Assembly (NCBI RefSeq): GCF_027111255.2
Contig: NZ_CP114285.2
Location: 186,001 to 250,000 of the forward strand
DNA from: Flavobacterium flavigenum
Lineage (GTDB): Bacteria; Bacteroidota; Bacteroidia; Flavobacteriales; Flavobacteriaceae
Reading direction: 5' to 3'
Length of the DNA stretch: 64,000 bases
In this document: in pieces, positions 27,279-36,121 of the stretch
How positions within the stretch are numbered: the stretch's first letter is position 1
Layout of the letters: every line of letters starts with the position of its first letter
The notes under the pieces: generated by a model
Told to the model about the DNA's origin: nothing
The model's input: only the letters and a program-made list of their open reading frames with translations
Databases searched by the model: none
Program-made: the position numbers and the translations under genes

Positions 27279-28406
27279 TTATTCTTCTTTATTCTTCATT
27301 TTCATCAGCAGCGTATATGCTCCATTGACTACTATTTTTTTGTCTTTAAATTGCTCCGGATTTAAAATTTCTAAATAGCCGTTTTCTTTTGACCCAACCT
27401 TAACTTCTTTCATTTCATATTGTTGTTTTGCAATTTCTATAAAGATGTAGTCTTTACTTTCAAAATTCACAATACTTAATTCAGGCAATGCATTGGCTAA
27501 ACCCGATGTTGTTTCTATTTCTGCATTCATGTACATACCCGGTAAAAGGTATTTGTCATACTTTTCAAAATGGCAGTGTACCTCTGTATTACCGTTAGAG
27601 TTGATGTCTTTGTTGATTAAGATAATGTTACATTCGTACTTTTTATGGGGTGCTGCATTACTGTAAGCAATTACTTTTTGGCCCACAGCAAGCTGTGCAA
27701 TATTGGTATCATAGACATTGAGGTTCAAATGAATGTCGCTTGGATCTATAAGTTCAAACATTACTTCGCCTGGTGCAATATATTTGCCTATATTGATATT
27801 CACTTTGCTGACAAAACCATTTATAGTGCTTATAATGCTTATGCTCTTGGAAATTTTACCGGCTGATAGAGTATTCGGATTTATATTGATCAACCTGAGT
27901 TTTTCCGCCAATGCATTTACTGTTATGCGAAGGCTGCTTGCTTCGGATTCTGCTGCTTGTGTTATTTTATCGCTGCTGGCTTTAGTCTGATTGAGGTCTT
28001 TCTGGCGGGCAAATTCTAATTCTGCAAAATGCAGTTTGGATTTTGCCATGAGATAATCCTGCTGTAGCTGAACATATTGCTGATCCTGTAACATAGCTAT
28101 TATTTCGCCTTTTTTCACAGGCATTCCCGGTAAAAGTTTACTGTTTATTAAATATCCTCCAAGAGGGGCGTTTACAGATACTAAATTTTGTGGTGGCACA
28201 TCTATTTTTCCATTCAGTTTTATAACCGTAGCAATATTTTTCTGTGTTAATTGGGCAGTTTTAATAGTTGCATTTTTGAATTGCGCATCAGTTAGTATTA
28301 CACTATTTTCGTTCACAGGTTTTTCTGATGCAATCTGTTCTTCGGTCGTGTTTTTGCATGCATTTAGTATAAAAAGCATACTTATGAACAAGGATATATT
28401 TTTCAT
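27279..28406 (-). CDS. czcB: CzcB-like RND efflux periplasmic adaptor
   Basis: A 375-residue membrane-fusion lipoprotein with lipobox LNAC at residues 13-16. It has the usual adaptor order: a lipoyl-like half-motif (APLGGYLINSKLLPGMPVKKGE, about 83-105), an alpha-hairpin rich in Q/K/E, the second lipoyl half (STINGFVSKVNINIGKYIAPGE), and a beta-barrel. It links the inner-membrane pump to the outer-membrane channel in heavy-metal efflux. It starts 7 bp after the CzcA fusion gene stops. Metal could be Zn, Co, Cd, Cu or Ag, which sequence alone does not settle. Confidence 0.88.
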   Translation of the reverse strand: MKNISLFISMLFILNACKNTTEEQIASEKPVNENSVILTDAQFKNATIKTAQLTQKNIATVIKLNGKIDVPPQNLVSVNAPLGGYLINSKLLPGMPVKKGEIIAMLQDQQYVQLQQDYLMAKSKLHFAELEFARQKDLNQTKASSDKITQAAESEASSLRITVNALAEKLRLININPNTLSAGKISKSISIISTINGFVSKVNINIGKYIAPGEVMFELIDPSDIHLNLNVYDTNIAQLAVGQKVIAYSNAAPHKKYECNIILINKDINSNGNTEVHCHFEKYDKYLLPGMYMNAEIETTSGLANALPELSIVNFESKDYIFIEIAKQQYEMKEVKVGSKENGYLEILNPEQFKDKKIVVNGAYTLLMKMKNKEE

Positions 28407-28413
28407 TTAATTA

Positions 28414-31400
28414 TTAATTTGACGTGATAAAATTTAGTTCGATACTACTCTCGTTTAGCGCTCTTACTGCTTCTAAATAATTGCTTTGTATGTTAAGGGA
28501 CTGATTGATTACCATTACAAAATCCAGGAAATTAATTTCTCCGTTACTAAATTGTTTGTTCGCTGTTTCTTTAATCAGCGTGGCGTTTTTTATTCCTGTA
28601 TCTTCAAAATACTGTGTTATTTCGGTATTGCTTTTATAACTGGCCATTAATTGTTTATATCGATTCTGTAAAAGCTGCAATTGCATTTGATATTCATTTT
28701 CTGCAATGCTTTCTCCAATCTTAGAAGCTTGTATTTTGGCACTCTGGCTTCCTGCAAAAAGGGGGATTCCCAATCCGGCCTGTACCGAGCTAAAGCGGTT
28801 ACTTCCGTCATAGAAGTTATTATCAGGTCCCATACCTTTAAAACTATTGTTAAAGTAGCCTATCGTAAGATCCGGCAGGTATTTTGACTTTTCTAATTGT
28901 GTTTGTGCTGTAGCATTATTTTTTTGCTGCTGCGAGAGTTTTAAAAGGATATTATTCTCAATTCCATTATTCATGGGAGCAAGAGGATATTTATAGCTTT
29001 TTTCTAAAGGAACAAGAGGCATTTCTGAGTTCAAAAGAACCTGAAGCTCTAATAACGTAGTCTGCATCTCTTGTTGCACCTGCATTAATTGTATTTCAAT
29101 GGCAGCCCGCTGGTTTTCGGCAGTGGTTTTTTCCAGAATGTTGCTTTCTCCTTTTTGTAATCGAAGGTTTGCTTTGGCATAAAAATCCTTGAAAAGGGTA
29201 TCTGCTTGTTGTAAAAGTTTTTCTTTTTCTTTATAATACAAGAACGTATAAAAAACTTGTGTTACGGCCTTTTTAATTTCCTGCTCTTTTAATGAAGTGT
29301 TTAATGCCGAAGTTTTCCACTGTTCGGATAAAAGCTGCTTTTGTTTTTTATATATCGTAGGAAATGCAATAGTCTGCGAAATGCCAAATCGGGTATCATT
29401 ATAAGTACTGTTTATTTGTCCGGCTTCGGCTAAAACGTTTGTTTTAGGAATGTCATTTCCTGATTTAATAAGCGCTTGCGTGTAAGCTGTTCTAAGCTTT
29501 TCATTTTTTATATTATTGTTTTTCTCTGCTGCTATTTTTAATGCCGTTTCGAGACTAATTTTTTCCTGTGCGTTTACAGCTGAAAAAACAGAAAAGAAAA
29601 CCAATGCAAATGCTGTCTTTTGAGTTAAACTTTTTACTTTAAAACCTTTTTCAAACAAGATATAGAGGAGGGGCAATACAAATAAGGTCAAAAAGGTAGC
29701 GACAAGCAATCCGCCTATTACAACCGTTGCCAGCGGGCGTTGTACCTCGGCACCTGCACCGTTGCTTAAAGCCATTGGCAGAAACCCCAACGAAGCTACA
29801 AAAGCAGTCATTAATACAGGACGAAGTCTTGATTTTGTTCCTATCAGAACAATTTGGGCGAGATTTTTCATTCCGTTATTTTTTAGCCTGTTAAATTCAG
29901 CTATCAATACAATTCCGTTTAAAACGGCTACTCCAAACAAAGCAATAAAACCCACACCAGCACTAATACTGAAAGGCATACCGCGCAGTGCCAGGAAGAA
30001 TATTCCTCCAATTGCCGATAACGGAATTGCGGTATAAATAAGCAGCCCGTGTTTGACCGAATTGAACGCAAAAAAGAGTAAAATAAAGATAAGGACCAGC
30101 GAAACAGGAACCGCAATCATAAGGCGGTTTTTGGCCTGATTTAAATTCTCGAATGCCCCGCCGTAAGTAACATAATAACCGGCAGGCAGTTTTAGTTCCT
30201 TGTCTACTTTGGCCTGTAATTCATTTACGATACTCTGCACATCCCTGCCTTTTACGTTAAACCCCGTAACAATCCTGCGTTTTGTGTCCTCACGCTGTAT
30301 TTGGTTGGGACCATTTTTAATTTCGACAGCAGCAAGTTGCGATAAAGGAATCTGACTTCCGTCTGATAATGGAATAAGCAGATTTCGAATGTCTTCGATA
30401 TCTTTTCTTTCGTTGGTGTTCAGCCGCACCACCAGATCAAACCTTTTTTCCTGTTCAAATACTAAGCCGGTGCTTTGTCCTGCAAAAGCTGTATTGATTA
30501 CTTTGTTAATATCAGCTATTGATAAATGATGCTGGGCAATTGCAGGCCGGTTATACGATATAATTACTTGCGGCATACCCGCTACGGGTTCTATGAATAA
30601 ATTGGCCGTTCCCTCTACCTTGCTGATAATTTTGCCTAGTTTGTCTGCTGTGACCGCTAATGTATCCAGATTTTCTCCAAATATTTTAAGTACAACATCT
30701 TGTCGCGCTCCTGTCATGAGTTCGTTAAAACGCATTTGTACCGGGAATTGAAATCCTGTTGTAATTCCGGGAACATCTTCGAGTGCTTTGCTCATCTTGG
30801 CAGATAATTCATTAAAAGTTTTAGCAGACGTCCATTCTTTTTTATCTTTTAAAATCACCATCATATCGCTGGCTTCCATTGGCATTGGATCTGTAGGGAC
30901 TTCGCCGCTGCCTATTTTAGTTACCACTTTTAATACTTCCGGAAACTGGCTCTTGAGTATATGAGCCGCTTTCTGGGTACTTTCTATAGTTGTATTTAAA
31001 TTACTGCCTGTAAGTACCCTTGTGTCTACTGCAAAATCTCCTTCTTCAAGAGCCGGTATAAATTCGCCTCCTAAAGAGAAAAGTGTTATAACAGCCAAGA
31101 TAAAAAGCAGTAACACAGAACCCAATACGACTTTAGGAAAACGAAGGATCCTTTTTAGTGTATTTTGATAAGTGTTTTCAAGGCGTTTCATTATCCTGTC
31201 TGATAAATTTTCCTCATGTTTTGTTTTTCTGCTTAGAAAAAAAGCACTCATCATCGGAATATACGTCAGAGATAGTATAAAGGCACCCAGCAGGGCAAAA
31301 GCGACTGTTTGTGCCATGGGTTTAAACATTTTACCTTCGATACCCTGCAAGGTAAAAATGGGCAAGTAAACAATCAGGATGATAATCTGCCCAAATACGG

Positions 31401-32754
31401 CACTGTTCATCATTTTACTGGCTGAACTTGTAACTGTTTTATCCATTTGTGAAGGAGAAAGTGAAGCCTGCTCTTTATATTTAGTAGTACTGGAAAGGTG
31501 ATGCATGACCGCTTCAACGATTATTACGGCACCATCTACAATCAGTCCAAAATCAAGTGCGCCGAGACTCATTAAATTGCCGCTTACGCCAAATAGATTC
31601 ATCATGCAGATGGCAAAGAGCATGGCAAGCGGAATGACAGATGCGACCAGTAAGCCTGCCCTGAAGTTTCCCAGAAACATAACCAATACAAATACCACAA
31701 TCAGGGCACCTTCAATTAAATTTTTTTCGACTGTGCCAATAGCATTATTGACCATTTTTGTCCGATCCAGAAAAGATTCAATTTCAATTCCCTCAGGAAG
31801 TGTTTTTTGTATTTGGTCAATTTTCTCTTTTACATTTTTAATCACCTGACTGCTGTTGGCTCCTTTAAGCATCATGACAATCGCTCCCGAAACTTCGCCT
31901 TCATCATTATAGCACATAGCGCCGTAACGGGTAGCAAAACCGGTTTTTACCTGAGCTACATCTCTTATAAACAAAGGAGTACTACTGTTTTTATTTGGAA
32001 TAGCTATATTTTCTATATCGGTCGTGTTTCCAATAAGTCCCTCACTACGGATATAAAGTACAGTTGGGCCTTTTTCTATATAAGAACCGCCTGTATTTTG
32101 ATTGTTATCCTGCACCGCCGCAAAAACATCATTTATTGTAATACCGTATGCATTTAGCTTATCAGGACTAATACTGATTTCATATTGCTTTAGCTTACCG
32201 CCAAAACTACTCACTTCGGCAACTCCCTTTACTCCCAAAAGCTGCCGTCTTACGATCCAGTCCTGAATCGTTCTTAATTCGGTTACACTAAATTTTTGTT
32301 CATATCCTTTTTTGGGTTTTACCACATATTGGTATATTTCACCAAGTCCTGTGGATATTGGTCCGAGTGTAGGAGTACCAATGCCCTGCGGAATCTCATT
32401 CTGCACCTGCTGCAGGCGCTCTGCAACCTGCTGTCTGGCCCAGTACACATCAATATCATCATCAAAGACGATTGTTACCAGTGATAATCCAAATCTGGAA
32501 AAGCTCCGAATCTCTTTCATTCCTGAGATATTACTATTGGCCTGTTCTATAGGAAAAGTGATCAAACGTTCAATATCAGTCGCACCGAATGAGGGTGCTA
32601 TGGTTATAACCTGCACCTGGTTGTTAGTGATATCCGGAACAGCATCAATAGGCAGGCGGGTAGCTTCATACGAGCCATAGCCAATCAGGGCAATGATAAA
32701 TAGCCCTACGATGAGTTTATTCCTTACGGAAAACTCAATTATTTTAGTAAGCAT
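28414..32754 (-). CDS. czcA: CzcA/CusA RND pump fused to a TolC-like channel
   Basis: A 1446-residue fusion. Residues 1-1030 are a heavy-metal RND permease: first membrane helix near 12-30, the signature GALDFGLIVDGAVIIVEAV in the fourth helix (heavy-metal subclass DFG...DGA...E), and twelve transmembrane segments in two blocks. From about 1055 the chain continues through a second signal-like hydrophobic stretch (AFALVFFSVFSAVNAQE) into a TolC/CzcC outer-membrane factor with paired helical repeats. The hydrophobic linker followed by NAQ looks like an internal signal peptide. Such fusions recur in Bacteroidota. It lies between a small exported protein and czcB in one operon. Confidence 0.92.
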   Translation of the reverse strand: MLTKIIEFSVRNKLIVGLFIIALIGYGSYEATRLPIDAVPDITNNQVQVITIAPSFGATDIERLITFPIEQANSNISGMKEIRSFSRFGLSLVTIVFDDDIDVYWARQQVAERLQQVQNEIPQGIGTPTLGPISTGLGEIYQYVVKPKKGYEQKFSVTELRTIQDWIVRRQLLGVKGVAEVSSFGGKLKQYEISISPDKLNAYGITINDVFAAVQDNNQNTGGSYIEKGPTVLYIRSEGLIGNTTDIENIAIPNKNSSTPLFIRDVAQVKTGFATRYGAMCYNDEGEVSGAIVMMLKGANSSQVIKNVKEKIDQIQKTLPEGIEIESFLDRTKMVNNAIGTVEKNLIEGALIVVFVLVMFLGNFRAGLLVASVIPLAMLFAICMMNLFGVSGNLMSLGALDFGLIVDGAVIIVEAVMHHLSSTTKYKEQASLSPSQMDKTVTSSASKMMNSAVFGQIIILIVYLPIFTLQGIEGKMFKPMAQTVAFALLGAFILSLTYIPMMSAFFLSRKTKHEENLSDRIMKRLENTYQNTLKRILRFPKVVLGSVLLLFILAVITLFSLGGEFIPALEEGDFAVDTRVLTGSNLNTTIESTQKAAHILKSQFPEVLKVVTKIGSGEVPTDPMPMEASDMMVILKDKKEWTSAKTFNELSAKMSKALEDVPGITTGFQFPVQMRFNELMTGARQDVVLKIFGENLDTLAVTADKLGKIISKVEGTANLFIEPVAGMPQVIISYNRPAIAQHHLSIADINKVINTAFAGQSTGLVFEQEKRFDLVVRLNTNERKDIEDIRNLLIPLSDGSQIPLSQLAAVEIKNGPNQIQREDTKRRIVTGFNVKGRDVQSIVNELQAKVDKELKLPAGYYVTYGGAFENLNQAKNRLMIAVPVSLVLIFILLFFAFNSVKHGLLIYTAIPLSAIGGIFFLALRGMPFSISAGVGFIALFGVAVLNGIVLIAEFNRLKNNGMKNLAQIVLIGTKSRLRPVLMTAFVASLGFLPMALSNGAGAEVQRPLATVVIGGLLVATFLTLFVLPLLYILFEKGFKVKSLTQKTAFALVFFSVFSAVNAQEKISLETALKIAAEKNNNIKNEKLRTAYTQALIKSGNDIPKTNVLAEAGQINSTYNDTRFGISQTIAFPTIYKKQKQLLSEQWKTSALNTSLKEQEIKKAVTQVFYTFLYYKEKEKLLQQADTLFKDFYAKANLRLQKGESNILEKTTAENQRAAIEIQLMQVQQEMQTTLLELQVLLNSEMPLVPLEKSYKYPLAPMNNGIENNILLKLSQQQKNNATAQTQLEKSKYLPDLTIGYFNNSFKGMGPDNNFYDGSNRFSSVQAGLGIPLFAGSQSAKIQASKIGESIAENEYQMQLQLLQNRYKQLMASYKSNTEITQYFEDTGIKNATLIKETANKQFSNGEINFLDFVMVINQSLNIQSNYLEAVRALNESSIELNFITSN

Positions 32755-32849
32755 AAGTTTTTTTGTTAATCGTAATTATAAAAAATAGAAAATATGAAAG
32801 CACACGCACAACCATGTATGCGGGAATTTATAAACTATAATAAAAAAGA

Positions 32850-33230
32850 TTAACAGTTTTTGGGTGGCTGCCAGATGGAGGAAATAGAAAGCGAAGAATA
32901 GGAAAACGAATATGTGTATAAATTTTCCTTTTTATATTTGAAATTAACTTTCTGTATTGCTTTATATTCTTGTGTTAAGGGATAAAATACAAAAGAGTTG
33001 ATACTGGTGTACGATTTAAAAGGAAGTTTCATGTCTTTATCATAATCAGCGTCAAATATATCTTCCCCCTGATAGTGAATGCATAAAAATTGAAAAACAC
33101 TTAAATTAGGATTCAACTCTTTATGCTCCATATAGTGTTCTATCATTACAGGCAGTTTTACCAGTTCAATTAACGGAGTTACTGACATCAGGTAAAAGGA
33201 TAAAAATAATATGGATATGTATTTTTTCAC
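32850..33230 (-). CDS. Small exported protein leading the metal efflux operon
   Basis: A 126-residue protein with an N-terminal signal or anchor (ISILFLSFYLMSVTPLIELV), then a polar region with HYMEHKE, LCIHYQGEDIFDADYDKD and a tail ending WQPPKNC. The histidine/acid clusters could bind a metal. It is the first gene of the operon (95 bp before czcA) and similar small proteins are common at this place in Bacteroidota efflux operons. The family function is not known. Confidence 0.65.
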   Translation of the reverse strand: MKKYISILFLSFYLMSVTPLIELVKLPVMIEHYMEHKELNPNLSVFQFLCIHYQGEDIFDADYDKDMKLPFKSYTSINSFVFYPLTQEYKAIQKVNFKYKKENLYTYSFSYSSLSISSIWQPPKNC

Positions 33231-33329
33231 ATATCAAATATAGCAAATTTAAGCATACAAAACGCTCTAAGTATTTGTTTAAAAGTGTTATAAATAATTA
33301 ACCGGACTGAACCTGCTGCTTCATTTTCT

Positions 33330-33689
33330 TTAAGTTATTATATTCCAAATTAATATTATTGCGACGAATACTTTCGCTTCTTTATAGATTATATCAATAT
33401 TTTTTTTTAAAGGAAAATCTACAGTCTGATGTGACCGTGAAATAGTTTCGTCCAGAAATAAGTGATCTATTACCATCTGCCTTAGGCTTTTGTCCTGTTT
33501 TTTTTCAGCGTTAAAAGGTTTATTTTTCTGAACCGAGAAGACCGTGATTTTGTCTTTTTCATTAAAGCCAGATTTCGAGGCTTTGTCGCATCTTCCAATA
33601 ATCTTGATTTGAAATGGATCCTTGATCCCTTTGCTTAAGTTTAGAGTAAAAAAAATCCCGAAATATTGCTTTCGATGATTCAATTGCAA
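33330..33689 (-). CDS. Uncertain small ORF, no ATG start
   Basis: A 119-residue open frame that starts only with TTG (33687-33689), with an in-frame stop a few codons upstream. The sequence is protein-like (FTLNLSKGIKDPFQIKIIG, then a basic, charged stretch, ending in a hydrophobic tail) but no family is recognised. Internal ATG alternatives begin at MVIDHLF. It could be a real hypothetical gene, a 5'-decayed relic, or chance. Confidence 0.3.
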   Translation of the reverse strand: MQLNHRKQYFGIFFTLNLSKGIKDPFQIKIIGRCDKASKSGFNEKDKITVFSVQKNKPFNAEKKQDKSLRQMVIDHLFLDETISRSHQTVDFPLKKNIDIIYKEAKVFVAIILIWNIIT

Positions 33690-34098
33690 AAATCCGCCTT
33701 TTATTTAACTAATGAAAAATGTTTTTGATCTTTAAGTGTAAGCTTTGGTAAAACTTTTGGAACGAAAAAAAAGTATGAAGTACAAATCAATCTGTGGATG
33801 ATTATTACAATGTTTTAACATGTCTATTTTAATTGTTTCTCCGTCTTTTTTTCACATCTATTCTTTTCAGATTTATACGGAAGCGTTTATAAAATATATA
33901 ACGAAATAGTCTTAATGCTTTTATTTCGGTCTCTCATGGATAAAAATTCCGTATTCATGACTTTTTTTTAATTTGAACTATGGAGTACTAGTAATTTTAT
34001 TGAAGAAATGAGATAAGATGCTTACGCCAATTTGCTTCAGAATCACTTTCCTAAACAAGAAGTAACTAACCTGAAAAGGAATCAAAAAACATAACAAA
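33690..34098. other. Intergenic region, nothing supported
   Basis: A 409-bp AT-rich gap between divergent loci. I saw no gene, repeat or clear promoter match. Confidence 0.4.
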
Positions 34099-34332
34099 AT
34101 GGAAAATTCAAACGGTGTACAACAGCAATCATGCCCTTATCAGGCTCAACAAGCAGCTGCCGCAGTGACAACAGCGAAACCAGCAGTAATTCCAGACATT
34201 ACAACTCCGCTTGTATCAACAACGAATCAGCCGCCAGTTATTGGTACTTCTAATCTGGGACTTTTAAATAGTTTTATTGGTACCTGGAATAGTCCTGTGG
34301 GAGCAAATGCTACAGGTTACAATGTTTTTTAG
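34099..34332 (+). pseudogene. Truncated companion protein of the MNIO locus
   Basis: A 77-residue frame from ATG 34099 to TAG. It has a Gln/Ala/Pro-rich start (QQQSCPYQAQQAAAA), then NLGLLNSFIGTWNSPVGA, which resembles the opening of small beta-barrel (nitrobindin or lipocalin-like) domains whose first strand carries LxxLxGTW. The frame stops at TGYNVF just where the domain should begin, so this looks like an N-terminal fragment of a larger gene, with the rest deleted. It is followed immediately by a 3' piece of a different gene. Confidence 0.55.
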
Positions 34333-34343
34333 TGCAGGATATC

Positions 34344-34580
34344 ATGCCTATAAATCGCATTAATTTAGGTGATGTACAAAGATAAATTAGAAAACCATCA
34401 CAGCTTGTTCCAAACACAGACTGCAAAATTTTTATTGTAGGAGAAACATATTCAAACGATCAGGCTTGGCTAGAAGGTGCATTTTGTACTGCCGAATCTG
34501 TTCTGAATGATTTCTTTAGTATTGAACCTATTATTGACGAAAAATACTATCCATTATCAGTCCTGAGTAATCTATTTTAA
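34344..34580 (+). pseudogene. 3' end of a flavin amine-oxidase-like gene
   Basis: The frame ending at TAA 34578-34580 reads KIFIVGETYSNDQAWLEGAF and CTAESVLNDF, which is the conserved C-terminal FAD-contact region of flavin monoamine or L-amino-acid oxidases (GE-Y-S...Q-W-x-E-GA...A). The same frame has a premature TAA at 34383-34385, between DVQR and IRKPSQLVP, and no upstream start. It is therefore a decayed remnant of about 75 codons of a gene normally over 450 codons long. It lies just before the ferritin-like gene, so an oxidase was part of the cluster. Confidence 0.65.
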
Positions 34581-34590
34581 CTAAAAACAA

Positions 34591-36105
34591 ATGAAAACAA
34601 AAAAACTATTTACATTTTCTACTTCGGTAACAAAGGAGAATATTAAAGACGTAATGCAACAGGCAATTGCGTTGGAGCTGGCGACTATTCCAACGTATTT
34701 ATCTACCTATTATTCCATAAACAGAGCCCAGGATCAGGATAAGCTGTATGCTAAACTTCATGCACAGCTTTCACAATCGGGAGTACGCACAGCTGCCGAA
34801 ATCGACGAACTGGCACAAGAACTGAAGGTTGATATATTAGTTTATTCTAATAAATCGGCAGCCTTAATTATGAGTGTTGTTATCGAAGAAATGCTGCATC
34901 TGGCACTTTCATGTAACGTGAAACAAGCAGTTTGCCAGACAGCCCCTGATTTGATGGGAATTGGAAAAGTATTATCTTTTCCAACGCAATTAGACGGACA
35001 TATTCCTGAATTTCAAATTAATGCAGCAAAATTGTCATTGAAGCAACTGACTACATTTTTACAAATTGAAAGCCCTGAACCGTTTAAAGATCCTTATGCA
35101 AATGAACAATTATTGGATACGGTTGAATATCAAACGATAGGACGTTTGTATCAAATGATTATCCAATGTATCAAAGATGATTTTCCGGGGCCTTATGATT
35201 ACAGGCCTCAATTACTCCCTCCAGATAACCCAAATCGTCCAAGACCGTATTATTCTCAAAATTCAATGAATACGGTTCATTATGACAGGGAACACAATCC
35301 GCAATTTGCCAATACTGATGATAGTGAAGGACTTGTTGGCGTACACGACGCTCACTCGGCAATTGAAGCTATAGAGCGCATCATTGATCAGGGAGAAGGA
35401 AAAAGTAAATACAAGCAGCATACCTTAATTTGGGGCGAAAATAAAATGCCGGTACCAATGGATATTGTTGATGGCGAAGTAGTTTTTTGGGAAGGTGATT
35501 ATGATGACTCCGGAAAAGAACCAGCTCATTTTGCCAAATTTCTTGAAGCCTATACGCTTGGCGGACATTATCAGCAAAAGTTTCGCAGCATTCAGGGCTT
35601 AGATGATTTCTTCAGCTATTTTGTATATGACACTGATGCTAATCCTAAAACAGCCGATTACAAAGCTTCTGGGAATCAAGTATTGTCATTATGTTCAGAA
35701 TTAGGAAATGCAGTTTTTGCTTATATACTCTTAATGATTGAAGCTTGTTATTATAAAGATGAAAGTACACAATATGATTTATTCATTTTTGGTATTCATA
35801 AATCAATGATCTGGCTTTTGAGCGGTGTGGGTAACCAAATCAATCAATACACTTATACTAAAGGCAATCAGGCTTATAAAGGCGCTTTAACATTTGAACC
35901 TTTTTCGTTTGAGCAAAGTTTCCTAAGACCAAAAGCACAAATCATGAATCTGGTAGATCAATTGGCGAAAGCCGATCCTGTTAATTGGGGCTGGGCTATA
36001 AAAAGCGAAAACTATTTCCCGTCTTTACCAGACGTAGGATTGGATTATAGCATTGAAGCCGATATGCCTAAAGTATCAGGTACACCTTATAGACATCATC
36101 ATTAA
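34591..36105 (+). CDS. Ferritin-like (VioB-type) domain protein
   Basis: A 504-residue protein. Residues 10-240 form a ferritin-like four-helix region of the VioB N-terminal family, with iron-ligand-type motifs ALELATIPTYL (near 29-39) and VVIEEMLHLALSCN (near 106-120). The C-terminal half is helical and continues the VioB-like architecture. In violacein synthesis VioB couples oxidised tryptophan units made by the flavin oxidase VioA; here a flavin oxidase relic precedes the gene. The ATG at 34591 lies 10 bp after that relic's stop. No signal peptide. Its real chemistry in this locus is unknown. Confidence 0.8.
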   Translation: MKTKKLFTFSTSVTKENIKDVMQQAIALELATIPTYLSTYYSINRAQDQDKLYAKLHAQLSQSGVRTAAEIDELAQELKVDILVYSNKSAALIMSVVIEEMLHLALSCNVKQAVCQTAPDLMGIGKVLSFPTQLDGHIPEFQINAAKLSLKQLTTFLQIESPEPFKDPYANEQLLDTVEYQTIGRLYQMIIQCIKDDFPGPYDYRPQLLPPDNPNRPRPYYSQNSMNTVHYDREHNPQFANTDDSEGLVGVHDAHSAIEAIERIIDQGEGKSKYKQHTLIWGENKMPVPMDIVDGEVVFWEGDYDDSGKEPAHFAKFLEAYTLGGHYQQKFRSIQGLDDFFSYFVYDTDANPKTADYKASGNQVLSLCSELGNAVFAYILLMIEACYYKDESTQYDLFIFGIHKSMIWLLSGVGNQINQYTYTKGNQAYKGALTFEPFSFEQSFLRPKAQIMNLVDQLAKADPVNWGWAIKSENYFPSLPDVGLDYSIEADMPKVSGTPYRHHH

Positions 36106-36121
36106 TATAAAAATATACAAC

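Noticed and set aside
31505..32157. Overlapping open frames on the plus strand opposite czcA
   Set aside because: Antisense to the supported CzcA domain; no signal, domain or start context of their own.
36053..36121. Upstream TTG extension of the Cys-rich protein
   Set aside because: It would overlap the 3' end of the ferritin-like gene, and ATG 36122 gives a compact, well-formed start.
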